64,000 nucleotides of DNA, taken from the NCBI RefSeq assembly GCF_001729745.1, contig NZ_CP017186.1, positions 4,464,001 through 4,528,000 on the forward strand. Direction: 5' to 3'. Within the stretch, counting starts at the first letter, position 1. Every line of letters starts with the position of its first letter. Under the pieces are notes generated by a model, which did no database searches, was not told where the DNA came from, and saw nothing but the letters and a program-made list of their open reading frames with translations. The stretch comes from Enterobacter hormaechei subsp. hoffmannii (GTDB lineage Bacteria; Pseudomonadota; Gammaproteobacteria; Enterobacterales; Enterobacteriaceae). Made by a program: the position numbers and the translations under genes. Positions 1 through 9,270 of this stretch are shown in pieces.

Positions 1-522
1 CTGGAAGAGATGGCGAGCGCGCTGTTTGCCTCCGACTTCTCGCTGGTGAGCAGCGATAAAGCGCCGTTCATCTGGGCTGCGCTGTCGCTCTACTGGGCGC
101 AAATGGCGAGCCTGATCCCGGGTAAAGCCCGCGCTGAATATGGCGAAGCGCGCCAGTTTTGCCCGGTGTGCGGCTCAATGCCGGTCTCCAGCATGGTACA
201 GATTGGTACGACGCAGGGGCTGCGCTACTTGCACTGCAACCTGTGTGAAACCGAGTGGCACGTGGTGCGCATCAAGTGCAGCAACTGCGAACAGACCCGC
301 GATCTGAACTATTGGTCGCTGGAAAACGAAGACGCGGCGGTGAAAGCCGAAAGCTGCGGCGACTGCGGGACCTACCTGAAGATTCTGTATCAGGAAAAAG
401 ACCCGAAAGTCGAAGCGGTAGCCGACGATCTCGCCTCGCTGATCCTGGACGCGAAGATGGAGCAGGAGGGCTTTGCCCGTAGCTCGATCAACCCGTTCCT
501 GTTCCCGGGGGAAGGGGAGTAA
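1..522 (+). CDS. fdhE: FdhE, formate dehydrogenase accessory protein (3' part, cut by window start)
   Basis: Only the C-terminal 173 codons are present; the reading frame is open from base 1. Four CxxC pairs are visible (CPVC, CNLC, CSNC, CGDC), the rubredoxin-like metal-binding signature of FdhE. In E. coli FdhE binds the catalytic subunits of respiratory formate dehydrogenases before Tat export and is needed for their activity. The family is about 309 residues, so a bit under half is missing upstream. The fdoGHI genes would be expected outside the window to the left. Confidence 0.96.
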   Translation: MEEMASALFASDFSLVSSDKAPFIWAALSLYWAQMASLIPGKARAEYGEARQFCPVCGSMPVSSMVQIGTTQGLRYLHCNLCETEWHVVRIKCSNCEQTRDLNYWSLENEDAAVKAESCGDCGTYLKILYQEKDPKVEAVADDLASLILDAKMEQEGFARSSINPFLFPGEGE

Positions 523-532
523 TCTCCACTAA

Positions 533-565
533 AGCCCGGCGAGCCTCTGTGCAACCGGGCTATTT
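533..565 (+). terminator. Possible fdhE terminator
   Basis: AGCCCGG (533-539) pairs with CCGGGCT (555-561) around a 15-nt loop, 11 nt after the fdhE stop. The following T tract is very short, so termination strength is doubtful. It also lies at the 3' end of the convergent antitoxin gene. Confidence 0.45.
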
Positions 566-854
566 ACTGCGATAGGGCTGGGATGACATGTTGAGGGTCG
601 TTAGCAATGGCGCGCAATAGCGCTTTAGCGGGGCCTGTAGGTGAGCGTCTGCCTTGTTCCCAGTTACGCAACGTATCAACGCTAACTGAGATTAAGTTCG
701 CGAATTTACTCTGCGACAACCCGGACGCCTGACGAATTTCTTTTATTTTCATCGCATCAATTTGAAACGTACGCGACGGCTCTCGTTGGCCCTCGGCAAT
801 TTCGTTGATTTGCGCAATGCTTTGGGTTAATCGCTCAAACAGCGCCTTATCCAT
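564..854 (-). CDS. Antitoxin of a type II TA pair, XRE-family HTH (HigA/NadS-like)
   Basis: A 96-residue protein with a helix-turn-helix in its second half (around IKEIRQASGLSQSKFANLIS and VDTLRNWEQGRRSP), typical of Xre-type antitoxins that bind and neutralise a RelE/HigB toxin and repress their own operon. Its ATG follows the toxin stop directly (TAA then ATG at 857-852), so the two genes are translationally coupled in toxin-first order, as in higBA systems. In E. coli this fdhE-yiiD gap holds yiiE/yiiF instead, so the pair looks like an accessory insertion. Confidence 0.85.
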   Translation of the reverse strand: MDKALFERLTQSIAQINEIAEGQREPSRTFQIDAMKIKEIRQASGLSQSKFANLISVSVDTLRNWEQGRRSPTGPAKALLRAIANDPQHVIPALSQ

Positions 855-1166
855 TTACCACCTCTCAATCATCTTTTTCAGTATGGCTTTTTCACCCGCG
901 GAGAGGTCATCTTTGATCCCTTTGCGATAGATGAGCAGCAACCTGATTTCACACTCACGCGTACGGTGAAAATAGATAACTCTGACTCCACTACGCTTTC
1001 CCTTACCGCCAGCAAGCCAGCGAATCTTTCGCAAGCCTCCCGTATTCTGGATCAGATCGCCGTAATCCGGTTGCGTTGCCAGGAATATTTGGAACCTATG
1101 ATATTCGTCGTCATCCAGTAACGTTTTGACGTCTTCTGTAAAAATATCCGTTTCAATGAATAGCAT
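855..1166 (-). CDS. RelE/ParE-superfamily toxin (HigB-like)
   Basis: A 103-residue basic protein with the RelE/HigB-type core: GGLRKIRW near residues 43-50, then GKRSGVRVIYFHR and the strand LLLIYRKG. Family members are mostly ribosome-dependent mRNA interferases that act on translating mRNA; the exact cleavage activity cannot be read from sequence. It is first in a two-gene operon with the HTH antitoxin downstream and abutting. The start has a weak ribosome-binding site, consistent with low toxin synthesis. It appears intact. Confidence 0.85.
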   Translation of the reverse strand: MLFIETDIFTEDVKTLLDDDEYHRFQIFLATQPDYGDLIQNTGGLRKIRWLAGGKGKRSGVRVIYFHRTRECEIRLLLIYRKGIKDDLSAGEKAILKKMIERW

Positions 1167-1186
1167 AAATCATACGCCATTGGCTT

Positions 1187-1222
1187 ATAGTAGCAAACAT
1201 CCAATGTACGTCAATGACGTAC
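1187..1222 (-). promoter_or_regulatory. TA operon promoter and palindromic operator
   Basis: On the minus strand, TTGACG (1214-1209) and TACTAT (1192-1187) are separated by 16 nt. The -35 lies inside a perfect 17-nt palindrome, GTACGTCAATGACGTAC (1206-1222). This is the arrangement expected for autorepression by the antitoxin. Promoter use is inferred. Confidence 0.65.
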
Positions 1223-1314
1223 CCCTAGCTGATTACGTTAATGGGATACGCTGAATAAAGCGAAGTATAATTCCTGCTACGTTGTGTATTTGCGAGCCGC
1301 TTTCCAGACGACTG

Positions 1315-2304
1315 CTACTCCTCCTCGTTCCCGCCCTCTTCATACGCGCCATACGGCTTCGCAGGCAGAACGATATAGGTGCCTTCAAACACCGCGCCCG
1401 GCGTTTCATCGCCGAACAGCTCAACCTGCATTTGTACGCGTGCTTTACGCCCACGCGCCAGACGGTCGAGATCGCCGCCCAGTGCACCCAGGTCAGCTAC
1501 CGCGCTCGGCTTGCCGCTGATCGGCGCGCTGTAGCGGATATGGGCATCGGCCAGAATAATGGTGCCGCCGAGATGACGTTCGCGCAGCATCAGCCAGATC
1601 AGTCCCCAGCCGGTGAGCGTGGCGAGTGAAAACAGGCTACCGGCAAACAGGGTATGGTGTGGGTTCTGGTTGCCGGTTTCCGGCATGGTGGTAATAAATT
1701 TTTGCCCGGTATATTGCTGAATACGCACGCCCATTTTTTCACTGAGCGGAATGTGCTGATACCACGCCTGCTGGAGCTGCCCGCACCAGTCGGCACGATG
1801 GAGAATATCGTCCAGGGTGGCGATGGGTTTGATCATCAAAAAGTGACGAATCGGCGTAGTTTGCGGGGCGGTGATTTCCCCCTGATTCACGAAACCAAGC
1901 TTGGCAAAGAACTCAACGGCATCTTCACGGGCGCTACAGGTGACGCGCTTGACCCCTTCCTGACGGGCGACGGATTCCAGCGTCATGGCCATCAGCGTTC
2001 CAAGGCCTTTGTCCTGCACGGAGGGGTGAACGGCCATAAAGCGGATTGAAGCTTCGTTGTCGGCATTGATATACAGACGCCCCACGGCAACCAGATTGCC
2101 CTCTTCATCAACCACCATCTGGTGGTGCGCCATCGCGTCCCAGGCGTCGCGTTCAGACCCTTTAGGTTGATGCAGTGGCTTGCGCAGCATTTCCCAGCGG
2201 AAATGGTAATAAACCTCTAACTCTTCTTCCGTTTGCGGTACTCGAAGGTGATACATAGCTGTACTCTCTCTTGTTACCCGCGGCCAGGCCGCCAGTTGGC
2301 TCAT
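1315..2304 (-). CDS. fabY: FabY (YiiD), GNAT acyltransferase fused to thioesterase-like domain
   Basis: A 329-residue two-domain protein of the same length as E. coli YiiD/FabY. Residues ~17-165 are a GNAT N-acetyltransferase fold with the acetyl-CoA loop around [11 protein letters not shown]; residues ~180-320 are the YiiD C-terminal hot-dog/thioesterase-like domain ([22 protein letters not shown]). E. coli FabY has been linked to initiation of fatty acid synthesis. The start overlaps the dtd stop by 4 nt, so it is probably co-transcribed and coupled with yihX-yihY-dtd. A second ATG at residue 17 (MYHLRV) is an alternative start. Confidence 0.93.
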   Translation of the reverse strand: MSQLAAWPRVTRESTAMYHLRVPQTEEELEVYYHFRWEMLRKPLHQPKGSERDAWDAMAHHQMVVDEEGNLVAVGRLYINADNEASIRFMAVHPSVQDKGLGTLMAMTLESVARQEGVKRVTCSAREDAVEFFAKLGFVNQGEITAPQTTPIRHFLMIKPIATLDDILHRADWCGQLQQAWYQHIPLSEKMGVRIQQYTGQKFITTMPETGNQNPHHTLFAGSLFSLATLTGWGLIWLMLRERHLGGTIILADAHIRYSAPISGKPSAVADLGALGGDLDRLARGRKARVQMQVELFGDETPGAVFEGTYIVLPAKPYGAYEEGGNEEE

Positions 2305-2738
2305 ACCTGGAGCCAGAATGTGACGGGGCCATCGTTCACCAGCGAAACCTGCATATCCGCAGCGAATCGTCCGGTTTGTGTATTCATGTCCTGTTGGCGA
2401 CAGCGCTCAACAAAGTACTCGTAAAGGGCTTCTGCGCGATCCGGTGCCGCGCCCTTCGAAAAACTCGGCCGCATGCCGCGTTCGGTATCCGCAGCCAGCG
2501 TAAACTGGGACACCACCAGCACGCTGCCGCCCGCCTGCTGAACGTTCAGGTTCATCTTGCCTTCCGCATCGCTGAAAATGCGGTAGCCCAGCACGCGCTC
2601 ACACAAGCGGTTGGCTTTTTGTTCGTCGTCATCCTTTTCGACACCCAGGAGCACCAAAAGTCCTGGGCCGATTTCACCCGTCACCTCATCCGCCACGGTG
2701 ACGCTGGCACGGGTTACGCGCTGAATCAATGCAATCAT
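2301..2738 (-). CDS. dtd: D-aminoacyl-tRNA deacylase
   Basis: 145 residues, full family length. The two DTD signatures are visible: SQFTLAAD around residue 77 and the C-terminal NDGPVTF with the Gly-Pro pair that rejects L-aminoacyl-tRNA. The enzyme hydrolyses D-aminoacyl-tRNA (and glycyl-tRNA-Ala) in the cytosol, preventing D-amino acid entry to translation. It overlaps yihY upstream by 4 nt (ATGA) and fabY downstream by 4 nt, indicating a coupled operon. Confidence 0.97.
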   Translation of the reverse strand: MIALIQRVTRASVTVADEVTGEIGPGLLVLLGVEKDDDEQKANRLCERVLGYRIFSDAEGKMNLNVQQAGGSVLVVSQFTLAADTERGMRPSFSKGAAPDRAEALYEYFVERCRQQDMNTQTGRFAADMQVSLVNDGPVTFWLQV

Positions 2739-3616
2739 GGTTGGTCTGCTTCTTGTTGTTTTTCAGCTTCTGCTGCTTTTTTAAGTTCGCGGTAGACCCC
2801 GAGAGTGACAGTTATTTCGGCGCCAAGCAAGACGATGCACCACGTCCAGTAGACCCAGACAAACAAAATGGGGATCACCGCCAGTACGCCGTAAATCAGC
2901 TGATAAGAGGGGAACATGGTGATATAAAGCGCGAATCCTTTCTTGCCCAACTCAAAGAGCAACGCCGCGACCAGCGCACCCACCACGGCATCCCGGTTGG
3001 GTACGCGCGTAGTTGGCACCACGCTATAAAGCAGCCAGAACGAAAGCCACGATAAAATCAGCGGGAAGATGCGCAGCACGTTATCGATCACGCTGTTTAA
3101 ATCGCTCGCCCAGCGCAGCGAAAGAAGGTAGGAGCTGATCGCCAGGCTAGCCCCCGCCAGCAAGGGGCCGAGGGTTAAAATCATCCAGTAGACGGCAAAG
3201 GAATAGACCTTTGGGCGGACTTTTTTGCTCCGCCACATAGTGTTGAGCGCACTGTCGATGGAGTACATCAGCAGCAGCGCGGTAACAATAAGCCCACACG
3301 CCCCCACCGCCGTCATCTTGCTGGAGTTAGCGACAAACTGTTCAATGTAGTTCTGGATCACATCGCCGGTGGCAGGAATAAAGTTTGCGAAAACAAAATG
3401 GCGAAGCTGCATGCTCACATCGGCAAACATCGGAAACGCCGAAAAAAGCGCAAAAATCACCGCCACCAGCGGAACCAGCGAGAGCAAGGACACGTAAGCG
3501 AGATTGCCCGCCAGCGTGGTCATGTTGTCCTCATCAATGCGATGCCAGAGGAGTTTCAGCCACGCCCTCAGCGGGCGCGTGTGGTGATTGGCTTTTTGAT
3601 GAACGGTTTTTAGCAT
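2735..3616 (-). CDS. yihY: YihY/BrkB-family inner-membrane protein
   Basis: 293 residues of the UPF0761/virulence factor BrkB family, with about six hydrophobic segments beginning near residue 40 ([24 protein letters not shown]) and a polar C-terminal tail. An N-terminal basic stretch suggests a cytoplasmic N terminus. The molecular function is not established; the old RNase BN assignment was withdrawn in E. coli. Its start overlaps the yihX stop by 7 nt (ATGCTAA) and its stop overlaps dtd by 4 nt. Confidence 0.93.
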   Translation of the reverse strand: MLKTVHQKANHHTRPLRAWLKLLWHRIDEDNMTTLAGNLAYVSLLSLVPLVAVIFALFSAFPMFADVSMQLRHFVFANFIPATGDVIQNYIEQFVANSSKMTAVGACGLIVTALLLMYSIDSALNTMWRSKKVRPKVYSFAVYWMILTLGPLLAGASLAISSYLLSLRWASDLNSVIDNVLRIFPLILSWLSFWLLYSVVPTTRVPNRDAVVGALVAALLFELGKKGFALYITMFPSYQLIYGVLAVIPILFVWVYWTWCIVLLGAEITVTLGVYRELKKAAEAEKQQEADQP

Positions 3617-4209
3617 AACTGCTTCGCAAAGTAGTTCGGTATCGTCTCTTTTCCGGTCACCAGAATGGAGGTGATACCTAACTGATTAGCCCCTTCTATA
3701 TTATCGGCGTTGTCGTCAAAAAAGACCGCATCCGCTGCCGTGAATCCTTCTTCCTGCAATACCGCCTGATAGATGCGCGCCTCAGGTTTACGCATCCCCA
3801 TCTCCTGGGAGAGATACACTTTATCTGCCGCCGCGTGAATTTCCGGGTATTCATCCGGCCAGAAGGTGGTATGCAGGCGGTTGGTATTAGACAGCACGAC
3901 AACGCGATGCCCCTGCTCGCGCAGCTTGTGCATGATGTCGATCACTTCGGGGCGGATCGCGACAAATATGGCCTGCCAGCCGTGGGAAAATTGCTCGTAA
4001 CTTAACGAGAGACCCATTTCCTGACAGAAACGCTCTGCGAACGCTTCGTCGCTGATCTCACCGCGCTCGTGCAAATGGAAAGTCTCACCCATCGCGAAAT
4101 TCTGCTTTAACGTCGCCAGCGGAACACGGCTAAAATCGCTCCATGCGCCCAGCACCCGGTTAAAATCGATATCGACGATTACATTTCCTAAGTCAAAGAT
4201 ATAAAGCAT
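3610..4209 (-). CDS. yihX: YihX, alpha-D-glucose-1-phosphate phosphatase (HAD superfamily)
   Basis: 199 residues with all four HAD motifs: motif [12 protein letters not shown] at residue 4, motif II VVLSNT, motif III lysine in [10 protein letters not shown], and motif [12 protein letters not shown]. coli YihX (HAD4) dephosphorylates alpha-D-glucose 1-phosphate in the cytosol. The start is supported by AAAGGAGAT a few bases upstream. It heads the yihX-yihY-dtd-fabY chain of overlapping genes. Confidence 0.95.
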   Translation of the reverse strand: MLYIFDLGNVIVDIDFNRVLGAWSDFSRVPLATLKQNFAMGETFHLHERGEISDEAFAERFCQEMGLSLSYEQFSHGWQAIFVAIRPEVIDIMHKLREQGHRVVVLSNTNRLHTTFWPDEYPEIHAAADKVYLSQEMGMRKPEARIYQAVLQEEGFTAADAVFFDDNADNIEGANQLGITSILVTGKETIPNYFAKQLC

Positions 4210-4292
4210 GTTTATCTCCTTTCGCCGTGGAAAAGTAACTGTAGCGGGAAAGAGAAAGTTTAGCTATGCGCCAGATTCAGCTTAGAGAAAGG

Positions 4293-4320
4293 AAAGGCCC
4301 GAATCGCAATATCGGGCCAT
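4293..4320 (-). terminator. csqR transcription terminator
   Basis: Read on the minus strand, GGCCCGA (4318-4312) pairs with TCGGGCC (4302-4296) around a 9-nt loop, followed by TTT. It sits just after the csqR stop and before yihX. Confidence 0.6.
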
Positions 4321-4327
4321 AAGACGA

Positions 4328-5128
4328 TCAGCCAGCCTGCTGCTCTTCTCCGGAATTCACTTCGACAACCTCAACCTTGCTGGATTTTAGGTGACTTTGC
4401 AGCGCCGGGCCGGGCAGCTCATCGGTGAACAGCGCCGTCGCCTGCGCCACGTTGCCAATTTCAACCGCCGCGGAGGCGTGGTATTTCGTATGATCGGCCG
4501 CCAGTAAAATGTGGCGGGAGTGGGCAATCATGGTTTTCACCACGCTGGCTTCGTTAACGTCAAATTCCATCATCGCGCCGTCGTGCTCTATCGCCCCCAC
4601 GCTGGTCACGAGGTAGTCCGCCCGGAAGCCAGACACAAACGCCGTTGCCGCAGGCCCGATAATGCCGCCGTTATGCGGGCGCAGCGTACCGCCAGGTACC
4701 ATCACCTCAAAACGCGGGTTCTTATAAAGAATGTGCGCCACCCGCAGGCTGTTGGTGATGATGCGCAGATGATTATGATTAAGCAGTGCCCGGGCAACGT
4801 GCTCCACGGTCGTCCCGATAGTGATAAAGATGGTCGAGCCATCCGGGATATAGTCCGCAATCGCTTCGGCAATCGCCCGTTTCTCTTCGGTAAGCGAAAC
4901 TTCACGCTGTTCGAACGCCGTATTGACCACGCTGGATGCCCTGCCCGCACCGCCGTGATGACGGGTGATCAGCCCCTGCTCGCTAAGCTTGCGGATATCC
5001 CGGCGCACGGTTTGCGTCGACACATCCAGCAGCTGCGCCAGTTCATCAATGTTCATATAGCCGCGATCGGCAATCAGCGTCAGCAGCTGATCGTGACGCG
5101 GGTTGCCGGTCAGTTCGGTAAGGCTCAT
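4328..5128 (-). CDS. csqR: CsqR (YihW), DeoR-family regulator of sulfoquinovose catabolism
   Basis: 266 residues starting MSLTEL. An N-terminal winged HTH (about residues 8-60, NIDELAQLLDVSTQTVRRDIRKL) precedes a DeoR-type sugar-phosphate sensing domain ending in the conserved ADHTKYHASA. In E. coli CsqR represses the yih sulfoquinovose genes and is released by pathway sugars. I chose the ATG at 5128 because AGAGGACAG lies just upstream and the E. coli protein begins there; a frame extension to 5200 overlaps yihV and has no support. It follows yihV on the same strand with a 34-nt gap. Confidence 0.95.
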   Translation of the reverse strand: MSLTELTGNPRHDQLLTLIADRGYMNIDELAQLLDVSTQTVRRDIRKLSEQGLITRHHGGAGRASSVVNTAFEQREVSLTEEKRAIAEAIADYIPDGSTIFITIGTTVEHVARALLNHNHLRIITNSLRVAHILYKNPRFEVMVPGGTLRPHNGGIIGPAATAFVSGFRADYLVTSVGAIEHDGAMMEFDVNEASVVKTMIAHSRHILLAADHTKYHASAAVEIGNVAQATALFTDELPGPALQSHLKSSKVEVVEVNSGEEQQAG

Positions 5129-5162
5129 GGGCTGTCCTCTGAAAACCATCACGCCCCGCATT

Positions 5163-6059
5163 TTATACAAAAAGTGACAAAAAAGAGCGGGTTTGATCAC
5201 AGTCGGGTATACCCGCGCGCCCGCCGGGCTTTGTGCATTTCAGTGCTGCGACGGCGCTGGCAAAACGCACGGCGTCTGCGGCGGGCAATTTCTGCCCCAG
5301 GCTGACCGCCAGCGCACCGTGGAACACGTCGCCCGCGCCGGTGGTATCAATGACCTTCACTTCAAATCCAGGCTGATGACATAGCGCGCCGTTTTCCAGC
5401 CAGAAACAGCCGTCTCGCCCCTGCGTGACATACACATGTCCATTTGTGAGCGTTTGTGCTTTTTTTAATGCGTCTTCTGTTTCATCCAACTGCGTTAAAC
5501 GCCGCAGCCCAGGCGCAGAGAAGGCCGCGTGATCGCTTAAGGCGATCAGCTCCGCGATATCCTGCGGGGTAACATCCGCATCCAGCAACGTCGGAACGCC
5601 CTGCTGACGGGCCAGGGTAAATGCCTGTTTTGCCCCGTCATGCCAGCGCACGTCGGCTAAGACAATGTCCCACTGAGAGAAGTCGATTTCATGCAGCCAG
5701 CCTGCCTCGGCGGGCAGATCGGGGCTGGGGTAGTTGGCAATCACTCTTTCCCCACCTGCGTCCACCAGCACCGCCGATTGCGACGATCGGGCCCCCTTAA
5801 CTACGCGCGTATAGCGGGTGTTCACCCCCAGGGATTCCAGCTCCGCAAGCAACCGTCTGCCGGTATCGTCGTCCCCCACCCGACCAATAAAATCCACTTC
5901 CGCGCCCAGTTTCGCGGCTGCCACTGCAGCCGTTGCCGCCGGGCCGCCGCCCACTTCCGTGTAGTCTTTTGCGACATATTTCCCACCTTCTTTTGGTAAA
6001 TCATCGAGATACCAGATGCGATCCAGCACGGTAATGCCGACACAAACGATGCGAGTCAT
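5163..6059 (-). CDS. yihV: Sulfofructose kinase (6-deoxy-6-sulfofructose kinase), PfkB/ribokinase family
   Basis: 298 residues, identical in length to E. coli YihV. The substrate region GGGPAATAAVAAA lies near residue 38 and the PfkB signature DTTGAGDVFHGAL, with the catalytic Asp, near residue 240. It phosphorylates 6-deoxy-6-sulfofructose at C1 with ATP, the committing step of the sulfo-EMP pathway. The start at 6059 has AGAAGGAA 7 nt upstream; an upstream ATG at 6092 is not favoured. It diverges from yihU across a 155-bp regulatory gap. Confidence 0.96.
   Translation of the reverse strand: MTRIVCVGITVLDRIWYLDDLPKEGGKYVAKDYTEVGGGPAATAAVAAAKLGAEVDFIGRVGDDDTGRRLLAELESLGVNTRYTRVVKGARSSQSAVLVDAGGERVIANYPSPDLPAEAGWLHEIDFSQWDIVLADVRWHDGAKQAFTLARQQGVPTLLDADVTPQDIAELIALSDHAAFSAPGLRRLTQLDETEDALKKAQTLTNGHVYVTQGRDGCFWLENGALCHQPGFEVKVIDTTGAGDVFHGALAVSLGQKLPAADAVRFASAVAALKCTKPGGRAGIPDCDQTRSFLSLFV
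5169..5179 (+). promoter_or_regulatory. Candidate CsqR motif upstream of csqR
   Basis: AAAAAGTGACA lies 41 nt before the csqR start, within the 3' end of yihV. The same motif recurs in the yihV-yihU gap (6113, 6136 reverse, 6184), suggesting autoregulation. This is inferred from motif recurrence only. Confidence 0.4.
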
Positions 6060-6112
6060 GGTGATTCCTTCTGCGATTTCTGATGCCTTCATTTTAATTT
6101 CACCAAATGTTT

Positions 6113-6195
6113 AAAAAGTGACCCATGTCAATTTTTTGACTATAAATTACAAATACGATCAAAAACAGACACCACAAACGCGCAAAAATTGACAC
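6113..6195. promoter_or_regulatory. yihV/yihU divergent regulatory region, candidate CsqR operators
   Basis: AAAAAGTGAC at 6113-6122, a perfect palindrome GTCAATTTTTTGAC at 6127-6140, and AAAAATTGACA at 6184-6194 (an inverted copy of TGTCAATTTTT at 6126-6136) crowd this AT-rich gap between divergent pathway genes. The recurring unit AAAAAKTGAC(A) is a candidate CsqR half-site. I cannot recall the published E. coli box well enough to compare. Confidence 0.5.
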
Positions 6196-6214
6196 GATGT
6201 GACAGGAGAGAGGC

Positions 6215-7105
6215 ATGTCAGCAATCGCATTTATCGGTTTAGGACAGATGGGCGCGCCCATGGCGAAGAATCTGTTGAAACAGGGCCACCAGCTTAACGT
6301 TTTTGATGTGAACCCGCAGGCGGTTCAGGCGCTGGTAGAGAGCGGCGCCCGGGCGGCGGCAACGCCCGCACAGGCAGCAACGGATGCCGAATTCGTGATC
6401 ACTATGCTGCCAAACGGCGACCTGGTGCGCAGCGTGCTGTTCGGCGAGCACGGCGTGTGCGAAGGGTTGTCCCGCGACGCGCTGGTCATTGATATGTCCA
6501 CCATTCACCCGCTGCAAACCGACGCGCTGATCCGCGACATGGCTGAGCAAGGCTTCAGCCTGATGGACGTGCCCGTCGGGCGCACCTCTGATCATGCCAT
6601 CGCCGGTACGCTACTCCTGCTGGCAGGCGGCACGGCAGAGCAGGTTGAGCGCGCCACCCCCGTCTTAATGGCGATGGGTAATGAACTGATTAACGCCGGC
6701 GGGCCGGGAATGGGCATCCGCGTGAAGCTCATCAATAACTACATGAGCATCGCCCTGAACGCCCTTTCCGCCGAGGCCGCCGTACTGTGCGAAGCGCTTG
6801 GCCTCTCCTTTGACGTGGCGCTCAAGGTGATGAGCGGCACACCTGCGGGCAAAGGCCACTTCACCACGTCATGGCCGAACAAGGTGCTGAAAGGGGATCT
6901 TTCACCCGCCTTCATGATCGACCTTGCGCATAAGGATCTGGGGATCGCCCTCGACGTGGCCAACCAGCTGCATGTCCCAATGCCGCTGGGCGCGGCTTCA
7001 CGAGAAGTTTACAACCAGGCACGCGCCGCCGGGCGCGGGCGCGAAGACTGGACAGCCATTCTTGAACAGGTTCGCGCATCTGCCGGGCTGAAAAAATCAC
7101 ACTGA
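6215..7105 (+). CDS. yihU: Sulfolactaldehyde reductase
   Basis: 296 residues of the beta-hydroxyacid dehydrogenase family. The N-terminal Rossmann motif [13 protein letters not shown] is at residue 8, the substrate motif DVPVGRT near 122, and the catalytic lysine lies in [12 protein letters not shown] near 170. In the sulfo-EMP route it reduces 3-sulfolactaldehyde with NADH to 2,3-dihydroxypropane-1-sulfonate, which is excreted. GGAGAGAGG supports the start. It is the first gene of the plus-strand yihUTS-yihQPO-ompL set. Confidence 0.96.
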   Translation: MSAIAFIGLGQMGAPMAKNLLKQGHQLNVFDVNPQAVQALVESGARAAATPAQAATDAEFVITMLPNGDLVRSVLFGEHGVCEGLSRDALVIDMSTIHPLQTDALIRDMAEQGFSLMDVPVGRTSDHAIAGTLLLLAGGTAEQVERATPVLMAMGNELINAGGPGMGIRVKLINNYMSIALNALSAEAAVLCEALGLSFDVALKVMSGTPAGKGHFTTSWPNKVLKGDLSPAFMIDLAHKDLGIALDVANQLHVPMPLGAASREVYNQARAAGRGREDWTAILEQVRASAGLKKSH

Positions 7106-7122
7106 TACGAAAGGACTGAGGA

Positions 7123-7998
7123 ATGACGATGTACACCCTGAAAGATATCACCCGACCTTCCGGCGGTTTTGCGATGCTGGCCGTGGATCAGCGCGAAGCG
7201 ATGCGCCTGATGTTTGCGGCGGCAGGCGCGCCGGTACCGGTAACCGACCAGCACCTGACGGATTTTAAAGTCAACGCGGCAAAAATTCTGTCGCCGTACG
7301 CCTCTGCCATTCTCGTCGACCAGCAGTTCTGCTATCGCCAGATTGTCGAGCAGCGGGCCGTGGCCAAAAGCTGCGCGATGATTGTGGCAGCCGACGAGTT
7401 TATTCCGGGGAACGGTATTCCGGTCGACAGCGTGGTGATCGACAAGAGCATTGACGCGCAGGCGGTCAAACGCGACGGCGGCAAGGCGCTGAAGCTGCTG
7501 GTGCTGTGGCGCAGCGATGAAGATCCGCAGCAGCGCCTGGAGATGGTGAAAGCGTTCAATACGCTGTGCCACGATAACGGTCTGTTGAGCATTATCGAGC
7601 CGGTTGTGCGTCCACCGCGCCGCGGCGCCGCGTTTGACCGCGAGCAGGCGATTATCGATGCGGCCAAAGAGCTGGGCGACAGCGGTGCCGACCTCTACAA
7701 AGTGGAAATGCCGCTGTTTGGTAAGGGCACGCAGCAGGAGCTGCTGGCGGCCTCGCAGAAGCTGCACGAGAACATCGCCATGCCGTGGGTGATCCTCTCC
7801 TCCGGCGTGGACGATAAGTTATTCCCGCGCGCGGTGAGCGTGGCGATGCAGGCGGGGGCATCGGGCTTTTTAGCCGGTCGCGCCGTCTGGTCCTCTGTGA
7901 TTGGCCTGCCGGACACCGAGTTGATGCTGCGTGATATTTCCGTACCAAAACTTCAGCGTCTGGGTGAGATCGTCGACGAAATGATGGCTCGCCGTTAA
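7123..7998 (+). CDS. yihT: Sulfofructosephosphate aldolase (class I)
   Basis: 291 residues, a TIM-barrel class I aldolase. The Schiff-base lysine is in [10 protein letters not shown] near residue 193. It cleaves 6-deoxy-6-sulfofructose 1-phosphate into dihydroxyacetone phosphate, which enters glycolysis, and 3-sulfolactaldehyde, which goes to YihU. It begins 17 nt after yihU with a GAAAGGACTGAGG ribosome site. In-frame ATGs at 7123 and 7129 are both possible. Confidence 0.96.
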   Translation: MTMYTLKDITRPSGGFAMLAVDQREAMRLMFAAAGAPVPVTDQHLTDFKVNAAKILSPYASAILVDQQFCYRQIVEQRAVAKSCAMIVAADEFIPGNGIPVDSVVIDKSIDAQAVKRDGGKALKLLVLWRSDEDPQQRLEMVKAFNTLCHDNGLLSIIEPVVRPPRRGAAFDREQAIIDAAKELGDSGADLYKVEMPLFGKGTQQELLAASQKLHENIAMPWVILSSGVDDKLFPRAVSVAMQAGASGFLAGRAVWSSVIGLPDTELMLRDISVPKLQRLGEIVDEMMARR

Positions 7999-8012
7999 GA
8001 AAGGATCCGAAC

Positions 8013-9254
8013 ATGAAATGGTTTAATACCCTGAGCCATAACCGCTGGCTCGAACAAGAGACCGACCGCATTCTTGATTTCGGTAAAAACGCCGCCGTAC
8101 CGACCGGCTTTGGCTGGCTGGGCAATAACGGGCAGGTGCGTAGCGATATGGGCACCCATCTGTGGATCACCGCCCGCATGCTGCACGTTTACGCGGTGGC
8201 GGCGAACATGGGACGTCCTGGTGCGTACGCCCTGGTTGAGCACGGCATTAATGCCCTGAACGGTCCGCTGCGCGACAAACAGCACGGCGGCTGGTACGCC
8301 TGCGTAAACGATGAAGGCGTAATTGATGCCTCCAAGCAGGGCTATCAGCATTTCTTCGTCCTGCTGGGCGCGGCGAGCGCCGTCACCACTGGCCATCCGC
8401 AGGCACGCAAGTTGCTGGACGACGCCATCGAGGTGATTGAGCGCTACTTCTGGAGCGAACAGGAGCAGATGTGCCTGGAGTCCTGGGATGAAGCCTTCAG
8501 CAAAACGGAAGATTACCGCGGCGGTAACGCCAACATGCACGCCGTGGAAGCCTTCCTGATCGTTTATGACGTGACCCACGACCGTAAATGGCTCGACCGC
8601 GCCCTGCGCATCGCCTCGGTGATTATTCACGACGTGGCGCGCAAAGGGGAGTACCGCGTTAACGAGCATTTCGACACCAACTGGAACCCGATCCGCGACT
8701 ACAACATCGATAACCCCGCCCACCGCTTCCGCGCCTACGGCGGCACGCCGGGTCACTGGATTGAGTGGGGTCGCCTGATGCTGCACCTGCGCGCCGCCCT
8801 GGAAGCGCGCTTTGAAACCCCGCCGGAATGGCTGCTGGAAGATGCGAAAGGCCTGTTCCACGCCACCATCCGGGACGCCTGGGCACCCGACGGGGCCGAT
8901 GGATTTGTCTACTCCGTGGGCTGGGACGGCAAGCCAATCGTCCGCGAACGCGTGCGCTGGCCAATCGTCGAAGCGATGGGTACGGCTTACGCGCTCTACA
9001 CCGTCACCGGTGAGGCGCAGTACGAAGCCTGGTATCAGAAGTGGTGGGATTACTGCATCAAGTACCTGATGGATTACGAAAACGGTTCATGGTGGCAGGA
9101 GCTGGACACCAATAACGAAGTGACCACCAAAGTCTGGGACGGCAAGCAGGATATTTACCATCTGCTGCACTGCCTGGTGATCCCCCGCCTGCCGCTGGCG
9201 CCGGGCTTAGCGCCTGCCGTAGCCGCCGGATTACTGGATAGCCTGGCCAAATAA
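8013..9254 (+). CDS. yihS: Sulfoquinovose isomerase (AGE family)
   Basis: 413 residues, an (alpha/alpha)6-barrel enzyme of the N-acylglucosamine 2-epimerase family. Conserved stretches include [12 protein letters not shown] near residue 46, [12 protein letters not shown] near 245 and the His-containing [12 protein letters not shown] near 383. It interconverts sulfoquinovose and 6-deoxy-6-sulfofructose, feeding YihV. It starts 14 nt after yihT. In E. coli the next gene would be yihR, but here yihQ follows after only 16 nt. Confidence 0.96.
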   Translation: MKWFNTLSHNRWLEQETDRILDFGKNAAVPTGFGWLGNNGQVRSDMGTHLWITARMLHVYAVAANMGRPGAYALVEHGINALNGPLRDKQHGGWYACVNDEGVIDASKQGYQHFFVLLGAASAVTTGHPQARKLLDDAIEVIERYFWSEQEQMCLESWDEAFSKTEDYRGGNANMHAVEAFLIVYDVTHDRKWLDRALRIASVIIHDVARKGEYRVNEHFDTNWNPIRDYNIDNPAHRFRAYGGTPGHWIEWGRLMLHLRAALEARFETPPEWLLEDAKGLFHATIRDAWAPDGADGFVYSVGWDGKPIVRERVRWPIVEAMGTAYALYTVTGEAQYEAWYQKWWDYCIKYLMDYENGSWWQELDTNNEVTTKVWDGKQDIYHLLHCLVIPRLPLAPGLAPAVAAGLLDSLAK

Positions 9255-9270
9255 TAAAGACGGAGTTTTT

